Notes: a model not told the origin generated them from the letters alone. A stretch of DNA of 64,000 bases from Rhizobium leucaenae USDA 9039 (GCF_000426285.1 NZ_AUFB01000005.1:186001-250000); one strand, 5' to 3'. Shown: positions 1 through 9,038, counted from the stretch's first letter. Numbers and translations: made by a program.

Positions 1-686
1 AGCACCGGAAAGGAGTGATGCCCGGCAGAGAGGATGCAACGACTAAAACGAATAGCGCCTTCTGCGGTCGCAGCGATACCTTTGTCCGGATCGATGCTCT
101 GGATGTCCAGACCTTCGGCAAACCGAACATGTTTTGCTTTATCAAGAAAGTGAGCAAGAACCGCCAGGAAAGCGCGCGGCGCGACGCGGGCGGCGAGCGT
201 GTCAAAAACAAATCCGCTTTCGCCAGCGGCCGGATCGATCCAACCTTCGACCGGCGCGGCGTCGAGCACATGCCAATGAAATCGTCGCTCGCCATGATGC
301 CAATGCGCTTCGGCATCCTGCGAATGGCCCAATGCGATCTTGCGCAGATGCGGTTTTGGTAAGGGAATCAGCCGGCCGGATCGGCGGTATCCGGCGGCAA
401 GCCCGGTTGCCGCTTCCAACACTGCAATCTCGTCCTCCAGAGATACGAGCGCGTCGAACTGGAACTGCTTCTTCTCGGACCACTTATCCGGCATATGCGG
501 CATCAGTGCGCCGAGCAGGCCACCGCTTGCCCCCTGCCCCAGCCGACCGGCGTCGACGAGCAGAGCCTCTACGCCCAGACGCTCCGCATGCACCGCCGCC
601 CAAAAGCCCATGATGCCGCCGCCGATGATCAACAGTTCAGCGGATGATTGACCGGCAAGCCCCGGAGGATTATCGGCTCTTCCCAT
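1..686 (-). CDS. FAD-dependent oxidoreductase (DAO family), C-terminus beyond window
   Basis: The minus strand is open from an ATG at 686 to the left edge, giving about 228 residues. The N-terminus carries the dinucleotide-binding motif LLIIGGGIMG (about residues 18-27), then an Ala-rich helix and the ASGG-type loop of the D-amino-acid-oxidase fold, so it binds FAD. Its divergent neighbour is mnmD, whose start codon overlaps its own (ATG at 685 on plus, 686 on minus). In gammaproteobacteria a DAO-fold oxidase is the C-terminal half of bifunctional MnmC, so this could be the separate oxidase that turns cmnm5U34 into nm5U34. An unrelated amino-acid or glycine oxidase is the alternative. The C-terminal half is outside the window, so the substrate cannot be decided. 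Confidence 0.8.
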   Translation of the reverse strand, partial: MGRADNPPGLAGQSSAELLIIGGGIMGFWAAVHAERLGVEALLVDAGRLGQGASGGLLGALMPHMPDKWSEKKQFQFDALVSLEDEIAVLEAATGLAAGYRRSGRLIPLPKPHLRKIALGHSQDAEAHWHHGERRFHWHVLDAAPVEGWIDPAAGESGFVFDTLAARVAPRAFLAVLAHFLDKAKHVRFAEGLDIQSIDPDKGIAATAEGAIRFSRCILSAGHHSFPV

Positions 687-1413
687 GACAGATCCTGTTT
701 CCGATAAAACGCCGGCGGCGAAGACCAATGCGGCAAGCCAAGCGCTGGAATGGCGCGACGGCGATATGCCCTATTCGACCGCCTTTGGCGACCATTTTTA
801 TTGCCAGACCGACGGCCGGCTGGAATGCGGCCATGTCTTTCTCGCCGGCAACGGCCTGCCCGCGCGCTGGAACGAGCAAGGAAACTTCCTGATCGGCGAG
901 CTCGGTTTCGGCACGGGCCTGAATTTCTGCGAGACCTGGCGGCAATGGCGCCAGCACCGCAAACCGGATTCGCAACTTCATTTCATGTCCTTCGAACTCT
1001 ATCCGATGCGTGCCGAGGAGATCAACCGCGCGCTGTCGCACTGGCCGGAAATCGATGTCGAACGTCAGGCGCTCGTCGCCGCCTGGCCAAAAGAACCACG
1101 CGACATCGTTACGCTTGCCCTCGACGCTGAAACGCGCCTGAGTGTCGTCTGTGGCCCGGCGATCGACGGCGTGCGTCAGGCTGCAGCGGGCTTCGACGCC
1201 TGGTATCTCGACGGCTTTGCCCCGTCCAGAAACGGCGATATGTGGTCGCCGGAGCTGATGCAGCTCCTCCATGGCAAGACGGTCGCCGGCGGCACCTTCG
1301 CCACCTACGCCGCCGCCGGTTTCGTGCGCCGCAACCTGCAGGCGGCAGGCTTCACAGTCGAGCGGCGCAAGGGATTTGCGGGAAAGCGCGAAATGCTCTG
1401 CGGCGTCAAATAA
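685..1413 (+). CDS. mnmD: tRNA 5-methylaminomethyl-2-thiouridine methyltransferase MnmD
   Basis: A 242-residue protein matching the methyltransferase half of MnmC as a stand-alone enzyme. It uses S-adenosylmethionine to methylate nm5(s2)U34 at the tRNA wobble position. The SAM-binding loop is GELGFGTGLNF (about residues 72-82), and the MnmC signature WYLDGFAPSRNGDMW follows around residues 173-187. The length fits MnmD without an oxidase domain. It is divergent from an FAD oxidoreductase with overlapping start codons, and its stop lies 2 nt from the convergent histidine kinase gene. No Shine-Dalgarno sequence can be assigned cleanly because the upstream bases are the neighbour's coding sequence. 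Confidence 0.9.
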   Translation: MTDPVSDKTPAAKTNAASQALEWRDGDMPYSTAFGDHFYCQTDGRLECGHVFLAGNGLPARWNEQGNFLIGELGFGTGLNFCETWRQWRQHRKPDSQLHFMSFELYPMRAEEINRALSHWPEIDVERQALVAAWPKEPRDIVTLALDAETRLSVVCGPAIDGVRQAAAGFDAWYLDGFAPSRNGDMWSPELMQLLHGKTVAGGTFATYAAAGFVRRNLQAAGFTVERRKGFAGKREMLCGVK

Positions 1414-1415
1414 GC

Positions 1416-4400
1416 CTACTTGGTGGAACGCTCGGTCTGTAGCATACCATCGCCGAGCCAGCGGCGGGCTTTGGCTTCCAGGAGTTCGGGGCTGATCGGC
1501 TTGGACATATAGTCGTCCATGCCCGCTTCCAAGCACATATCCCGGTCGACATCGAGCGCATGCGCAGTGACACCGACGATCGGCACGTGCCAGCCCTGCC
1601 CCGCCTCAGCTTCCAGTTGCCGGATCATCCGCGTCGCCTGATGGCCGTTCATGATCGGCATCGAGACATCCATCATAATCAGCGATGGCCGAAGCTTCCG
1701 CCAGGCGTCCACGGCCTCCAGACCGTTCTGGACCACGAGGAAGCGCAGGCCTGTGACCTGCAGAATCTGCGTGAAAACGATCTGGTTGACCTCATTGTCC
1801 TCAGCAACGAGGATATCGATAGCGTTGACCGGTTTCGTCGCTACGCCGCGTTCGACGGCATCGATGGCGGCAACGGCTTCGACCTCGATCGACGGTGGAG
1901 CAGCAGCGGGCGTATCATCGCCGCTCATCCGCTGCCGGCGTGCCGTGCGCACGACATCGATGATGGTGTTGCGCAGCACATTGGCGCGGGCGGGCTTCAT
2001 CAGATGTGCCTGACCGTTCAGGGCCGCGAATTCCTTGTCGCTGCTGGCGACGTCCATGGACGTCAAGAAGATCAGCGATACTTTATCGAAGCGAGAATCG
2101 GCGCGAATGGCACGCGCGACGTCATCGCCGTTCATGCCCGGCATATGGTAGTCGAGGATCACGGCGTCGACCGGCACGCCCATGTCGAAAGCGGCACGGA
2201 GGATGGCGAGCCCCGTCTTGCCGTCCGCGGCCGCGTAACCATCGAAACTCCATTGCGCCAACTGCTCAGTCAGTATCCGGCGGTTGATCTCGTTGTCATC
2301 GACGACGAGGATGCCGGCGCCTTTGACGTTGACCGGCACCGGACGCGGTTCGCTGCGCGTGGCCGCAGGCGGCATGGGAAGATGCACCGTAAAGACCGAA
2401 CCTTTGCCCCATTCGCTCTCGACTTCGAGATAGCCGCCGAAGAGATCAACCAGCCCGGCGGTGATGGCAAGGCCAAGACCTGTGCCCTCGTGACGGCGCG
2501 TCGAAGAAGCGTCCACCTGTGAAAACTTCTCGAAAATGGTATCGAGCTTCTCATCTGGAATACCGATGCCGGTATCCTCGATCCGCAGCGTCAACATGAT
2601 CTCGCCATTGTCGATCGGCCGGCTGTCCACCTCGACCAGCACATGGCCGCGCTCGGTGAATTTGACGGCATTGCCGACGAGATTGGTGACGATCTGGCGG
2701 AAGCGGCCGGCGTCTCCGAGCACCATGGCGGGCACATCGGGTGCCATGCGCACCAGCAATTCGATATCCTTTTCCGCCGCCGGCGACGACAGGAGCGTCG
2801 CGACATCCTCCACCGCATCCGCCGGATCGAAAGCGGCCTTGCGCAGACGCATCTGCCCGGCATCGATCTTCGAGAAATCCAGGATGTCGTTGATGATCGT
2901 CAACAGCGCATTGCCCGACTTGACGATGATGTCGATGAAGGTCTTCTGCCGGGCATCCAGATCGGTTTTGGCCAGCAACTCCGCCATGCCGAGAACACCG
3001 TTCATCGGCGTGCGGATTTCATGGCTCATATTGGCGAGGAATTCGGATTTGGCACGGTCGGCGGCTTCGCTGCGCGACAGCAGCAGTTGCAGCTCGGCCT
3101 CACGTTCCTTCATCTCGGTGACGTCGGTCAGCACCACGGTCCAGCGGCCGCTTTCGCTCATCGCCGCTTCGAGCTGCATCCAGCGCTCGCCGGCAACCTG
3201 GAACACCGCCGAAACCGGCTTGCCCGCCGCCATGCTCCTGCGCCAGGCACGCCGAACCACATGCGGATTCTCGCCGAAATCGCCGCGCGCGGCGCAATGA
3301 TCGAAGGCGACGAACCAATGCTGGCCTACCGTGAGATGATCTGCCGGAATGCGCAGCATGTCCCTCGCTGCATCGTTCGTCAGCATGATGATGCCGTCTT
3401 CTACGATGAGCAATCCCTGCGACATGGCACGCGTAGCGTCCGTCATCAGTTCGCCGAGGCGCTCCAGAGCAAGACGCGCCTCGGTGATCTCGCGCGCTTG
3501 TTGGCGCACGGACGAGATGTCAGCATAGGCGACCAGCGTGCGGCCGTTCGAAATGCGGCTTGCATCCATGATGACGGATTTGCCGTCGGCAAAGTTCATC
3601 TCAATCTGGAAATGCGGTCCGGCCTTACGGAAGGACTCCAGACGCGCCTGATAGATATCATCGATGCTGCCGGCATCGACATCGTAGCGGCCAAGCTCAA
3701 AATGTTTGGCGACAAGGTCTCGATAAGACCGGCCCTCGAAACGTTCGTCCTTCGGGAATTCCCAAATGTCGTAAAAGGCATCGTTGGTATATTCCACGAC
3801 ATAGTTGCCGTCGTGGATCATCACGCCGATCGGCATCGAGCGCAGGATGTTTTGCAAATCCTGATGCAATGCTTCGGCTCGCGCCTGCGCCTCTATCAAC
3901 TCGGTCTCGCGCAACTTCAACACGGAAATGTCCGTCATGGACCCGACCGCATAGCGCTTGCCGTCCGAGGTTACGACGCGGTTGACGCGCGTCATGATCG
4001 GATGGGTCACATGCTTCCGATCGACCACCGTGCCTTCGAATTCGAGTGCCCGCCCTTCAGTGAGCACCTGCTCGTTTTCCGCGAAATAATCGTCGCCGCC
4101 GGTTTCGAACATTTCCTGTTCGGTCTTGCCCAGGACTTCGGCGCGGCTGAGCCCTGTGATGGCCGCATAGGCCTCGTTGGAATAGATCAACCGATGGCTG
4201 GCATCGCGCACGAAAGCAGCCACCGGCAGGTCCTCGAGAATCGTGCGATAAAGCCCGATCTCGTCGACGTCACCCGGAATGTCGCCGCTTTCCCGACCGG
4301 ACGGCGAACGCGAGGGCGCAGCCGGCGCATCGAGGAACATGCCAAAGACATAAAGGCAGTCTTCGGACGGCGAAAAGCTTTCGATCTGCACGCGGGAACG

Positions 4401-4691
4401 CTCACAGCCTGTCGGATCGAAGCACAGCGCCATCTCTTCCGAGCCGAAGACCAGCGCCCGGCGCTCCTTGTCTTCGCGGTCGGCTTCTTCGCCACTGTCG
4501 AAGAGATCACGACTGCGGTTGCCGATGAAATCGGAGAGGTCGCGTCTGAAAAACCGCGCATAGGCTTCGTTGACGGCGACGTATCTCAGATCGCTGTTTT
4601 TGACATAAGCCGGCTGATCCAGATCGGCGATCCGGCGGCAGGCCATCTCCAGCAGTTCACCGTCCGAATTCAACAGGGCCCCTCTTCTCAA
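1416..4691 (-). CDS. Soluble hybrid sensor histidine kinase with PAS domains and two receivers
   Basis: A 1091-residue protein with no convincing transmembrane segment, so probably cytoplasmic. In order: about four PAS-like segments (roughly 10-80, 145-265, 280-395, 410-530), a dimerisation/phosphoacceptor region with SHEIRTPMNG (His557), an HATPase_c domain (NLVGNAVKFT, DTGIGI and GTGLGL boxes), and two receiver domains with predicted phosphoacceptors Asp847 (ILDYHMPGMNG) and Asp1008 (MMDVSMPIMNG). No Hpt domain is visible, so phosphotransfer would need a separate partner. No response regulator lies next to it, so it is an orphan here. Its signal is unknown; stacked PAS domains usually sense small ligands or redox state. 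It is convergent with mnmD and divergent from the mttB-like gene. Confidence 0.9.
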   Translation of the reverse strand: MRRGALLNSDGELLEMACRRIADLDQPAYVKNSDLRYVAVNEAYARFFRRDLSDFIGNRSRDLFDSGEEADREDKERRALVFGSEEMALCFDPTGCERSRVQIESFSPSEDCLYVFGMFLDAPAAPSRSPSGRESGDIPGDVDEIGLYRTILEDLPVAAFVRDASHRLIYSNEAYAAITGLSRAEVLGKTEQEMFETGGDDYFAENEQVLTEGRALEFEGTVVDRKHVTHPIMTRVNRVVTSDGKRYAVGSMTDISVLKLRETELIEAQARAEALHQDLQNILRSMPIGVMIHDGNYVVEYTNDAFYDIWEFPKDERFEGRSYRDLVAKHFELGRYDVDAGSIDDIYQARLESFRKAGPHFQIEMNFADGKSVIMDASRISNGRTLVAYADISSVRQQAREITEARLALERLGELMTDATRAMSQGLLIVEDGIIMLTNDAARDMLRIPADHLTVGQHWFVAFDHCAARGDFGENPHVVRRAWRRSMAAGKPVSAVFQVAGERWMQLEAAMSESGRWTVVLTDVTEMKEREAELQLLLSRSEAADRAKSEFLANMSHEIRTPMNGVLGMAELLAKTDLDARQKTFIDIIVKSGNALLTIINDILDFSKIDAGQMRLRKAAFDPADAVEDVATLLSSPAAEKDIELLVRMAPDVPAMVLGDAGRFRQIVTNLVGNAVKFTERGHVLVEVDSRPIDNGEIMLTLRIEDTGIGIPDEKLDTIFEKFSQVDASSTRRHEGTGLGLAITAGLVDLFGGYLEVESEWGKGSVFTVHLPMPPAATRSEPRPVPVNVKGAGILVVDDNEINRRILTEQLAQWSFDGYAAADGKTGLAILRAAFDMGVPVDAVILDYHMPGMNGDDVARAIRADSRFDKVSLIFLTSMDVASSDKEFAALNGQAHLMKPARANVLRNTIIDVVRTARRQRMSGDDTPAAAPPSIEVEAVAAIDAVERGVATKPVNAIDILVAEDNEVNQIVFTQILQVTGLRFLVVQNGLEAVDAWRKLRPSLIMMDVSMPIMNGHQATRMIRQLEAEAGQGWHVPIVGVTAHALDVDRDMCLEAGMDDYMSKPISPELLEAKARRWLGDGMLQTERSTK

Positions 4692-4887
4692 CGCTCGCTA
4701 CAGTTTACTGAACCGATGCTTTATCACAAAGCGCTTTAACAAGCCGTTAACCATATTGCCAAGGCGAAGAACGTCGCGTTCAGACCACTGACTATCCCAG
4801 AACGGACGTCCGCTGGTCGCAAACGATGGCAGCATTTGAGGTCGAACTCTGCCAAGAATCATATCAGCACAATGGTGGAGCGAGAGC

Positions 4888-6474
4888 ATGAGCGACGATA
4901 GAAACACGGCCTTGCACGAGACTGACACGGCGACCATTCCCGTCGAGCGCCGCCGCCGGGCCGGAGGTCGTGGGGCCGAACGCAGCCGCAAGCCGAGCGG
5001 CACGAAATACCTCAACCTTGTCAACAATCTCGCCCGCACCGAACTTCTGTCGCCCGAGGCGCTCGACGACATTCATGAGGCGTCGTTGACCATCCTCGAA
5101 GAGATCGGCATGGACATCATTCTGCCGGAAGCGCGCGAACGCATGAAAGCCGCCGGCGCCGACGTCACGCCCGGCACGGAGCGCGTCCGCTTCGAGCGCG
5201 GCATGATCACGGAGCTGATCGCCTCCGTCCCCTCGACCTTCACCCTGCACGCCCGCAACCCGCTTCGGAACGTTCAGATCGGCGGCAGGAACCTGGTCTT
5301 CGCGCAGGTCGCCTCGGCGCCCTTCGTCGCGGATCGCGAGGGTGGCAGGCGGGCCGGCAACCAGGAGGATTTCCGCAAACTGATCAAGCTTGCCCAATCC
5401 TACGACGTCATCCACATGACCGGTGGCTATCCGGTCGAGCCTATCGATATCCACGCTTCGGTGCGCCATCTCGATTGCCTCTCCGATATCGTCAAGCTCA
5501 CCGACAAGGCGTTTCATTGCTATTCGCTCGGCAAACAGCGCAATCTCGATGCCATCGAGATCGCCCGCATCGGTCGCGGCATCAGCATGGAGCAGATGGA
5601 ACGCGAGCCATCGCTCTTCACCGTCATCAATTCCTCCTCCCCGCTGCGCCTCGACGGGCCGATGCTGCAGGGCATCATCGAGATGTCGTTGCGTGGCCAG
5701 GTCGTGATCGTTACGCCCTTCACGCTGGCGGGCGCGATGGCGCCGGTGACCATCGCCGGCGCGCTGGTGCAGCAGAATGCCGAGGCGCTCTGCGGCATCG
5801 CCTTCACGCAGATGGTGCGCAAGGGCGCGCCGGTCATGTATGGCGGCTTCACCTCGAACGTCGACATGAAGACAGGAGCGCCGGCTTTCGGCACTCCGGA
5901 ATATATGAAGGCCGTGATCGCCGGCGGCCAGCTTGCCCGCCGCTACGGCATCCCCTACCGCACCTCCAACACCAATGCTTCCAACACGCTGGACGCTCAG
6001 GCAGCCTATGAATCCGCGCTATCCCTCTGGGCGCTGACCCAGGGTGGCGGCAATTTCGTGCTGCACGCGGCCGGCTGGAGCGAAGGCGGTCTCACCGCCT
6101 CTTTCGAGAAATTCATCCTCGATGTCGACATGCTGCAAATGGTCGCCGAGTTCCTGACGCCGCTGGACGTCAGCAGCGAAGCCCTGGCTCTGGACGCCGT
6201 GCGCGATGTCGGCCCCGGCGGCCACTATTTCGGAACGGCGCACACGCTTGCCCGCTACGAAACGGCCTTCTATTCGCCGATCCTCTCGGACTGGCGCAAT
6301 CACGAGACCTGGACCGAAGCCGGCCGGCCGACGACCTATGATCATGCCAACCGCATCTTCAAGGAAACGCTCGCGCATTATGAGCAGCCGCCGCTTGATC
6401 CGGCCATCGAAGAAGAGCTCGACGCCTTTGTCTCCAAGCGCAAGAAAGAGGGTGGCGTCCCCACCGATTTCTAG
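4888..6474 (+). CDS. MttB-family (trimethylamine methyltransferase-like) methyltransferase, non-pyrrolysine
   Basis: A 528-residue protein of the MttB superfamily, recognised from LSPEALDDIHEASLTILEEI near the N-terminus and the C-terminal (alpha/beta)8-barrel segments. The reading frame runs without an internal amber codon, so it is a non-pyrrolysine member. Characterised members of this type (such as glycine betaine methyltransferase MtgB) demethylate quaternary amines by passing the methyl group to a corrinoid protein. No corrinoid protein, RamA-like activase or methyltransferase II gene is nearby, so the substrate and acceptor are unknown. The first 40 residues are Arg-rich (ERRRRAGGRG) and look disordered. 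GGAG lies 11 nt upstream of the ATG. The gene appears to be transcribed alone from the region divergent to the histidine kinase. Confidence 0.85.
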   Translation: MSDDRNTALHETDTATIPVERRRRAGGRGAERSRKPSGTKYLNLVNNLARTELLSPEALDDIHEASLTILEEIGMDIILPEARERMKAAGADVTPGTERVRFERGMITELIASVPSTFTLHARNPLRNVQIGGRNLVFAQVASAPFVADREGGRRAGNQEDFRKLIKLAQSYDVIHMTGGYPVEPIDIHASVRHLDCLSDIVKLTDKAFHCYSLGKQRNLDAIEIARIGRGISMEQMEREPSLFTVINSSSPLRLDGPMLQGIIEMSLRGQVVIVTPFTLAGAMAPVTIAGALVQQNAEALCGIAFTQMVRKGAPVMYGGFTSNVDMKTGAPAFGTPEYMKAVIAGGQLARRYGIPYRTSNTNASNTLDAQAAYESALSLWALTQGGGNFVLHAAGWSEGGLTASFEKFILDVDMLQMVAEFLTPLDVSSEALALDAVRDVGPGGHYFGTAHTLARYETAFYSPILSDWRNHETWTEAGRPTTYDHANRIFKETLAHYEQPPLDPAIEEELDAFVSKRKKEGGVPTDF

Positions 6475-6521
6475 TTGAAAATCAAAGGTTTTCACCCGCT
6501 CCATCATGAACAAAATTTAAT

Positions 6522-6547
6522 GTCGCGGCCCTCTTTTTAGCCGCGAC
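6522..6547. other. Intergenic hairpin downstream of the mttB-like gene
   Basis: A perfect 8-bp inverted repeat (GTCGCGGC / GCCGCGAC) with a 10-nt T-rich loop, 48 nt past the stop codon. It lacks a T-run after the stem, so it is only a possible terminator or mRNA-stabilising stem. Confidence 0.45.
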
Positions 6548-6617
6548 TTCGCCCGCTTTTCCACACACCTTCAAGCTCGGCTTCGGCTGGGAGCTGTGTT
6601 TTGGGAAAGGGATTTCG

Positions 6618-6926
6618 ATGTCTTTGCTTCGCACTTTAACGACGGCCGGTTTGATCGCGCTGACGCTTGGCAGCGCAACGGCCATAACCACGACCACCGC
6701 GGGAGCCTCCGAACGCGGCGCCTTCTTCGGCGGTCTTGCCGCCGGTGTCGTCGGCGGCGCCTTAGCTGCCGAAGCCGTACGACCGGCCTATCCGGTCTAC
6801 CCGGCTTATTACCCCGCCTATCGAGCCTATTATGCTCCGGCCTACGTACGCGCCTATCCCGACTGCTACTGGGCATGGCGTCGCGACGGCTGGGGACGGC
6901 CCTATCGTGTCGAGGTCTGCCGCTGA
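6618..6926 (+). CDS. Small exported Tyr/Pro-rich protein of unknown function
   Basis: A 102-residue protein. Residues 1-31 look like a Sec signal peptide (a positively charged start, a hydrophobic stretch, then Ala-Gly-Ala-Ser). A Gly/Ala-rich helix of the kind seen in small surface proteins follows (FFGGLAAGVVGGALAAEAV). The mature part is a Tyr-Pro-Ala repeat (PVYPAYYPAYRAYYAPAYV, about 58-76) and ends in a Trp/Arg segment with two Cys (C83, C101) that could form a disulphide. Its probable location is the periplasm or outer surface. I do not recognise a function. A strong terminator follows at once, which supports it as a real single-gene unit. Confidence 0.7.
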   Translation: MSLLRTLTTAGLIALTLGSATAITTTTAGASERGAFFGGLAAGVVGGALAAEAVRPAYPVYPAYYPAYRAYYAPAYVRAYPDCYWAWRRDGWGRPYRVEVCR

Positions 6927-6950
6927 AGACCATAAAGATCGAGTGCCCCA

Positions 6951-6975
6951 TGCCGCCGGATTCCGGCGGCATTTT
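6951..6975 (+). terminator. Rho-independent terminator after the Tyr/Pro-rich gene
   Basis: The stem TGCCGCCGG / CCGGCGGCA with a 3-nt loop is followed by TTTT. It begins 25 nt past the stop codon. Confidence 0.8.
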
Positions 6976-7274
6976 CGTCTGTTTGTTGAAAAGCTTTCGA
7001 CCACACCCCTTGACTTTAGCGGCGATTAAGACCAAATGCGCGTCAGCTTTCACCTTCCGGCCGCCGCGTGAGCGTGCCCTGCGGGACTAGACGTACGCAA
7101 GAGAAGGACAAAAGCGCTTTTGAAATGAGACCGCACCCAAGGCGGTCGAACGCGCTGGAAAGCTTTTTCCAACTTACAAGTTCCCACTTCACGCGGGGTT
7201 CTTGACGCCAGAGACAGACCGGACCGCATGGTGCGATCCGGCCTATCCGCTTTGGCGCCCCGAAAGGTATTGAA
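6976..7274 (+). other. Leader region upstream of the DEAD-box helicase gene
   Basis: About 300 nt with no convincing gene. A hairpin GGACCGCA-TGG-TGCGATCC lies at 7221-7239, 35 nt before the helicase start. Long structured leaders are common in front of cold-inducible RNA helicase genes, but I see no specific motif that proves this here. Confidence 0.3.
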
Positions 7275-8927
7275 TTGACCGATTTTCACTCGCTTGGTCT
7301 CTCCAAGCAGATCGTTGACACGCTGTCGCAGAACAACTTCGCGACGCCGACGCCCATCCAGGCACAGGCTATTCCGCTTGTTCTCCAGGGCCGCGATCTC
7401 ATCGGCCTCGCCCAGACCGGCACCGGCAAAACGGCCGCTTTCGGCCTGCCGATCATCGAAATGCTGCTGAAGGACGCCAAGCGTCCCGACAACCGCACCG
7501 TCCGCACCCTGATCCTCGCCCCCACCCGCGAACTGGTGAACCAGATCGCCGACAATCTCAAGCTATTCGTCCGCAAGACGCCGCTGCGGATCAACGTCGT
7601 GGTCGGCGGCGCCTCGATCAACAAGCAGCAGCTTCAACTCGAACGCGGGACCGACATCCTTGTCGCTACTCCCGGCCGCCTGCTCGACCTCATCAACCGC
7701 CGTGCCCTGTCGCTCGGCTATGTCAATTATCTCGTCCTCGACGAAGCCGACCAGATGCTCGACCTCGGCTTCATCCACGATCTGCGCAAGATCGCCAAGC
7801 TCGTCCCGGCCAAGCGCCAGACCCTGCTGTTCTCGGCCACCATGCCGAAAGCGATTGCCGATCTCGCTTCCGACTATCTGACCAATCCGCTGAAGGTCGA
7901 AGTCTCGCCTCCGGGCAAAGCGGCCGACAAGGTGGAGCAATATGTCCACTTCGTTGCGGGCCAGAACCACAAGACCGAAATCCTCAAGGAAACGATTTCT
8001 GCCAATCCCGATGGCCGCGCCATCGTGTTCCTGCGCACCAAGCACGGCGCCGAGAAGCTGATGAAGCATCTCGACCATGTCGGCTTTGCAGCCGCCTCCA
8101 TCCACGGCAACAAGAGCCAGGGCCAGCGCGAGCGGGCACTCAAGGGTTTCCGTGATGGTGAAGTCCGCGTTCTCGTCGCAACCGACGTCGCCGCTCGCGG
8201 CATCGATATCCCCGGCGTTTCGCATGTCTACAACTACGACCTGCCGGAAGTGCCCGACGCCTATGTCCACCGTATCGGCCGCACCGCGCGTGCCGGCCGC
8301 GACGGCATCGCCATCGCCTTCTGCGCTCCGGATGAAATCCGTCTGCTGCGTGACATCGAACGCCTGATGGGCATCGAAATTGCCGTCGCCAGCGGCGAGG
8401 CCCCTGCCGATCGCGCCCGTCCGGCCCGCGGCAATAGCCGGGGTGGCCGTGGCAACCAAGGCCGCGGCGGTGCAGGTCAGGGACGTCCGGAAGGCCGTTC
8501 GGGTCGCCCCGGCGGCCGTCCGCAGCGTGACGGTGAACAGGGCGAAGCCCGCGCCCGCACGGGTGAACGCCAAGAGCGCCGCCCGCGCGACGATCGTCCG
8601 CAGCGCGAGAACAATCGCAATGCCGACTTCCGCGGCCAGCGCCGCGACGAGCGGACGCCGCGACCGGAAGCAGACAATGATCTTGTTTCGACGTCCGATT
8701 TCCGTCCGGCCAAGAAGCCGCATCACAACGGCCAGGCAAACGCTGCCGCCGCTCACGAAGCTGGCGCCCATCGCGGCCCCCGCCACGCCCATGGCCGCCC
8801 CTCAGGCCGCCACAATGAGGAGCGCGGCCAGGGCCACGCTCACGGGGAACACCGCGAAGGTGGCAACGGCGGCATGAAACGCCGTGGGCCGCGCAACGGC
8901 AACGGCCAGCGCCGCGAGCGCGCTTGA
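7275..8927 (+). CDS. rhlE: DEAD-box ATP-dependent RNA helicase, RhlE-like, with basic low-complexity tail
   Basis: A 550-residue cytoplasmic RNA helicase with all family motifs in order: Q motif (TPTPIQAQAIP), motif I AQTGTGKT, Ib TPGR, II DEAD (VLDEADQML), III SAT, IV-V (ATDVAARGIDI) and VI HRIGRTARAG. The core ends near residue 375. The remaining 175 residues are a Gly/Arg/Asn/His-rich tail with RGG-like blocks, which in this family adds non-specific RNA binding for structure unwinding and degradosome or ribosome-assembly work. Translation must start at TTG (7275), because the upstream ATGs are out of frame and family homology begins at TDFHSLGL. A strong terminator follows. Confidence 0.9.
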   Translation: MTDFHSLGLSKQIVDTLSQNNFATPTPIQAQAIPLVLQGRDLIGLAQTGTGKTAAFGLPIIEMLLKDAKRPDNRTVRTLILAPTRELVNQIADNLKLFVRKTPLRINVVVGGASINKQQLQLERGTDILVATPGRLLDLINRRALSLGYVNYLVLDEADQMLDLGFIHDLRKIAKLVPAKRQTLLFSATMPKAIADLASDYLTNPLKVEVSPPGKAADKVEQYVHFVAGQNHKTEILKETISANPDGRAIVFLRTKHGAEKLMKHLDHVGFAAASIHGNKSQGQRERALKGFRDGEVRVLVATDVAARGIDIPGVSHVYNYDLPEVPDAYVHRIGRTARAGRDGIAIAFCAPDEIRLLRDIERLMGIEIAVASGEAPADRARPARGNSRGGRGNQGRGGAGQGRPEGRSGRPGGRPQRDGEQGEARARTGERQERRPRDDRPQRENNRNADFRGQRRDERTPRPEADNDLVSTSDFRPAKKPHHNGQANAAAAHEAGAHRGPRHAHGRPSGRHNEERGQGHAHGEHREGGNGGMKRRGPRNGNGQRRERA

Positions 8928-8937
8928 TCACATGAAG

Positions 8938-8962
8938 AAGGGGGCGAACGGCCCCCTTTTTT
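8938..8962 (+). terminator. Rho-independent terminator of the helicase gene
   Basis: The stem AAGGGGGC / GCCCCCTT has a 5-nt loop and runs directly into a six-T tract. It lies 10 nt after the stop codon. Confidence 0.9.
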
Positions 8963-9038
8963 GCGCCTATTCCATACCGGCGGATTTCTTCCGCGATCCA
9001 AGCGCTCTCAGTCCCGTTCGGGCGGATAACCGCCGCCC

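Noticed and set aside
2643..4739. Plus-strand open frame of 698 codons opposite the hybrid kinase
   Set aside because: It is a shadow of the kinase gene, with His/Asp/Arg-rich composition and no domain.
4888..6474. Pyrrolysine-containing MttB
   Set aside because: The frame is open without an in-frame TAG, and no pyl genes are visible.
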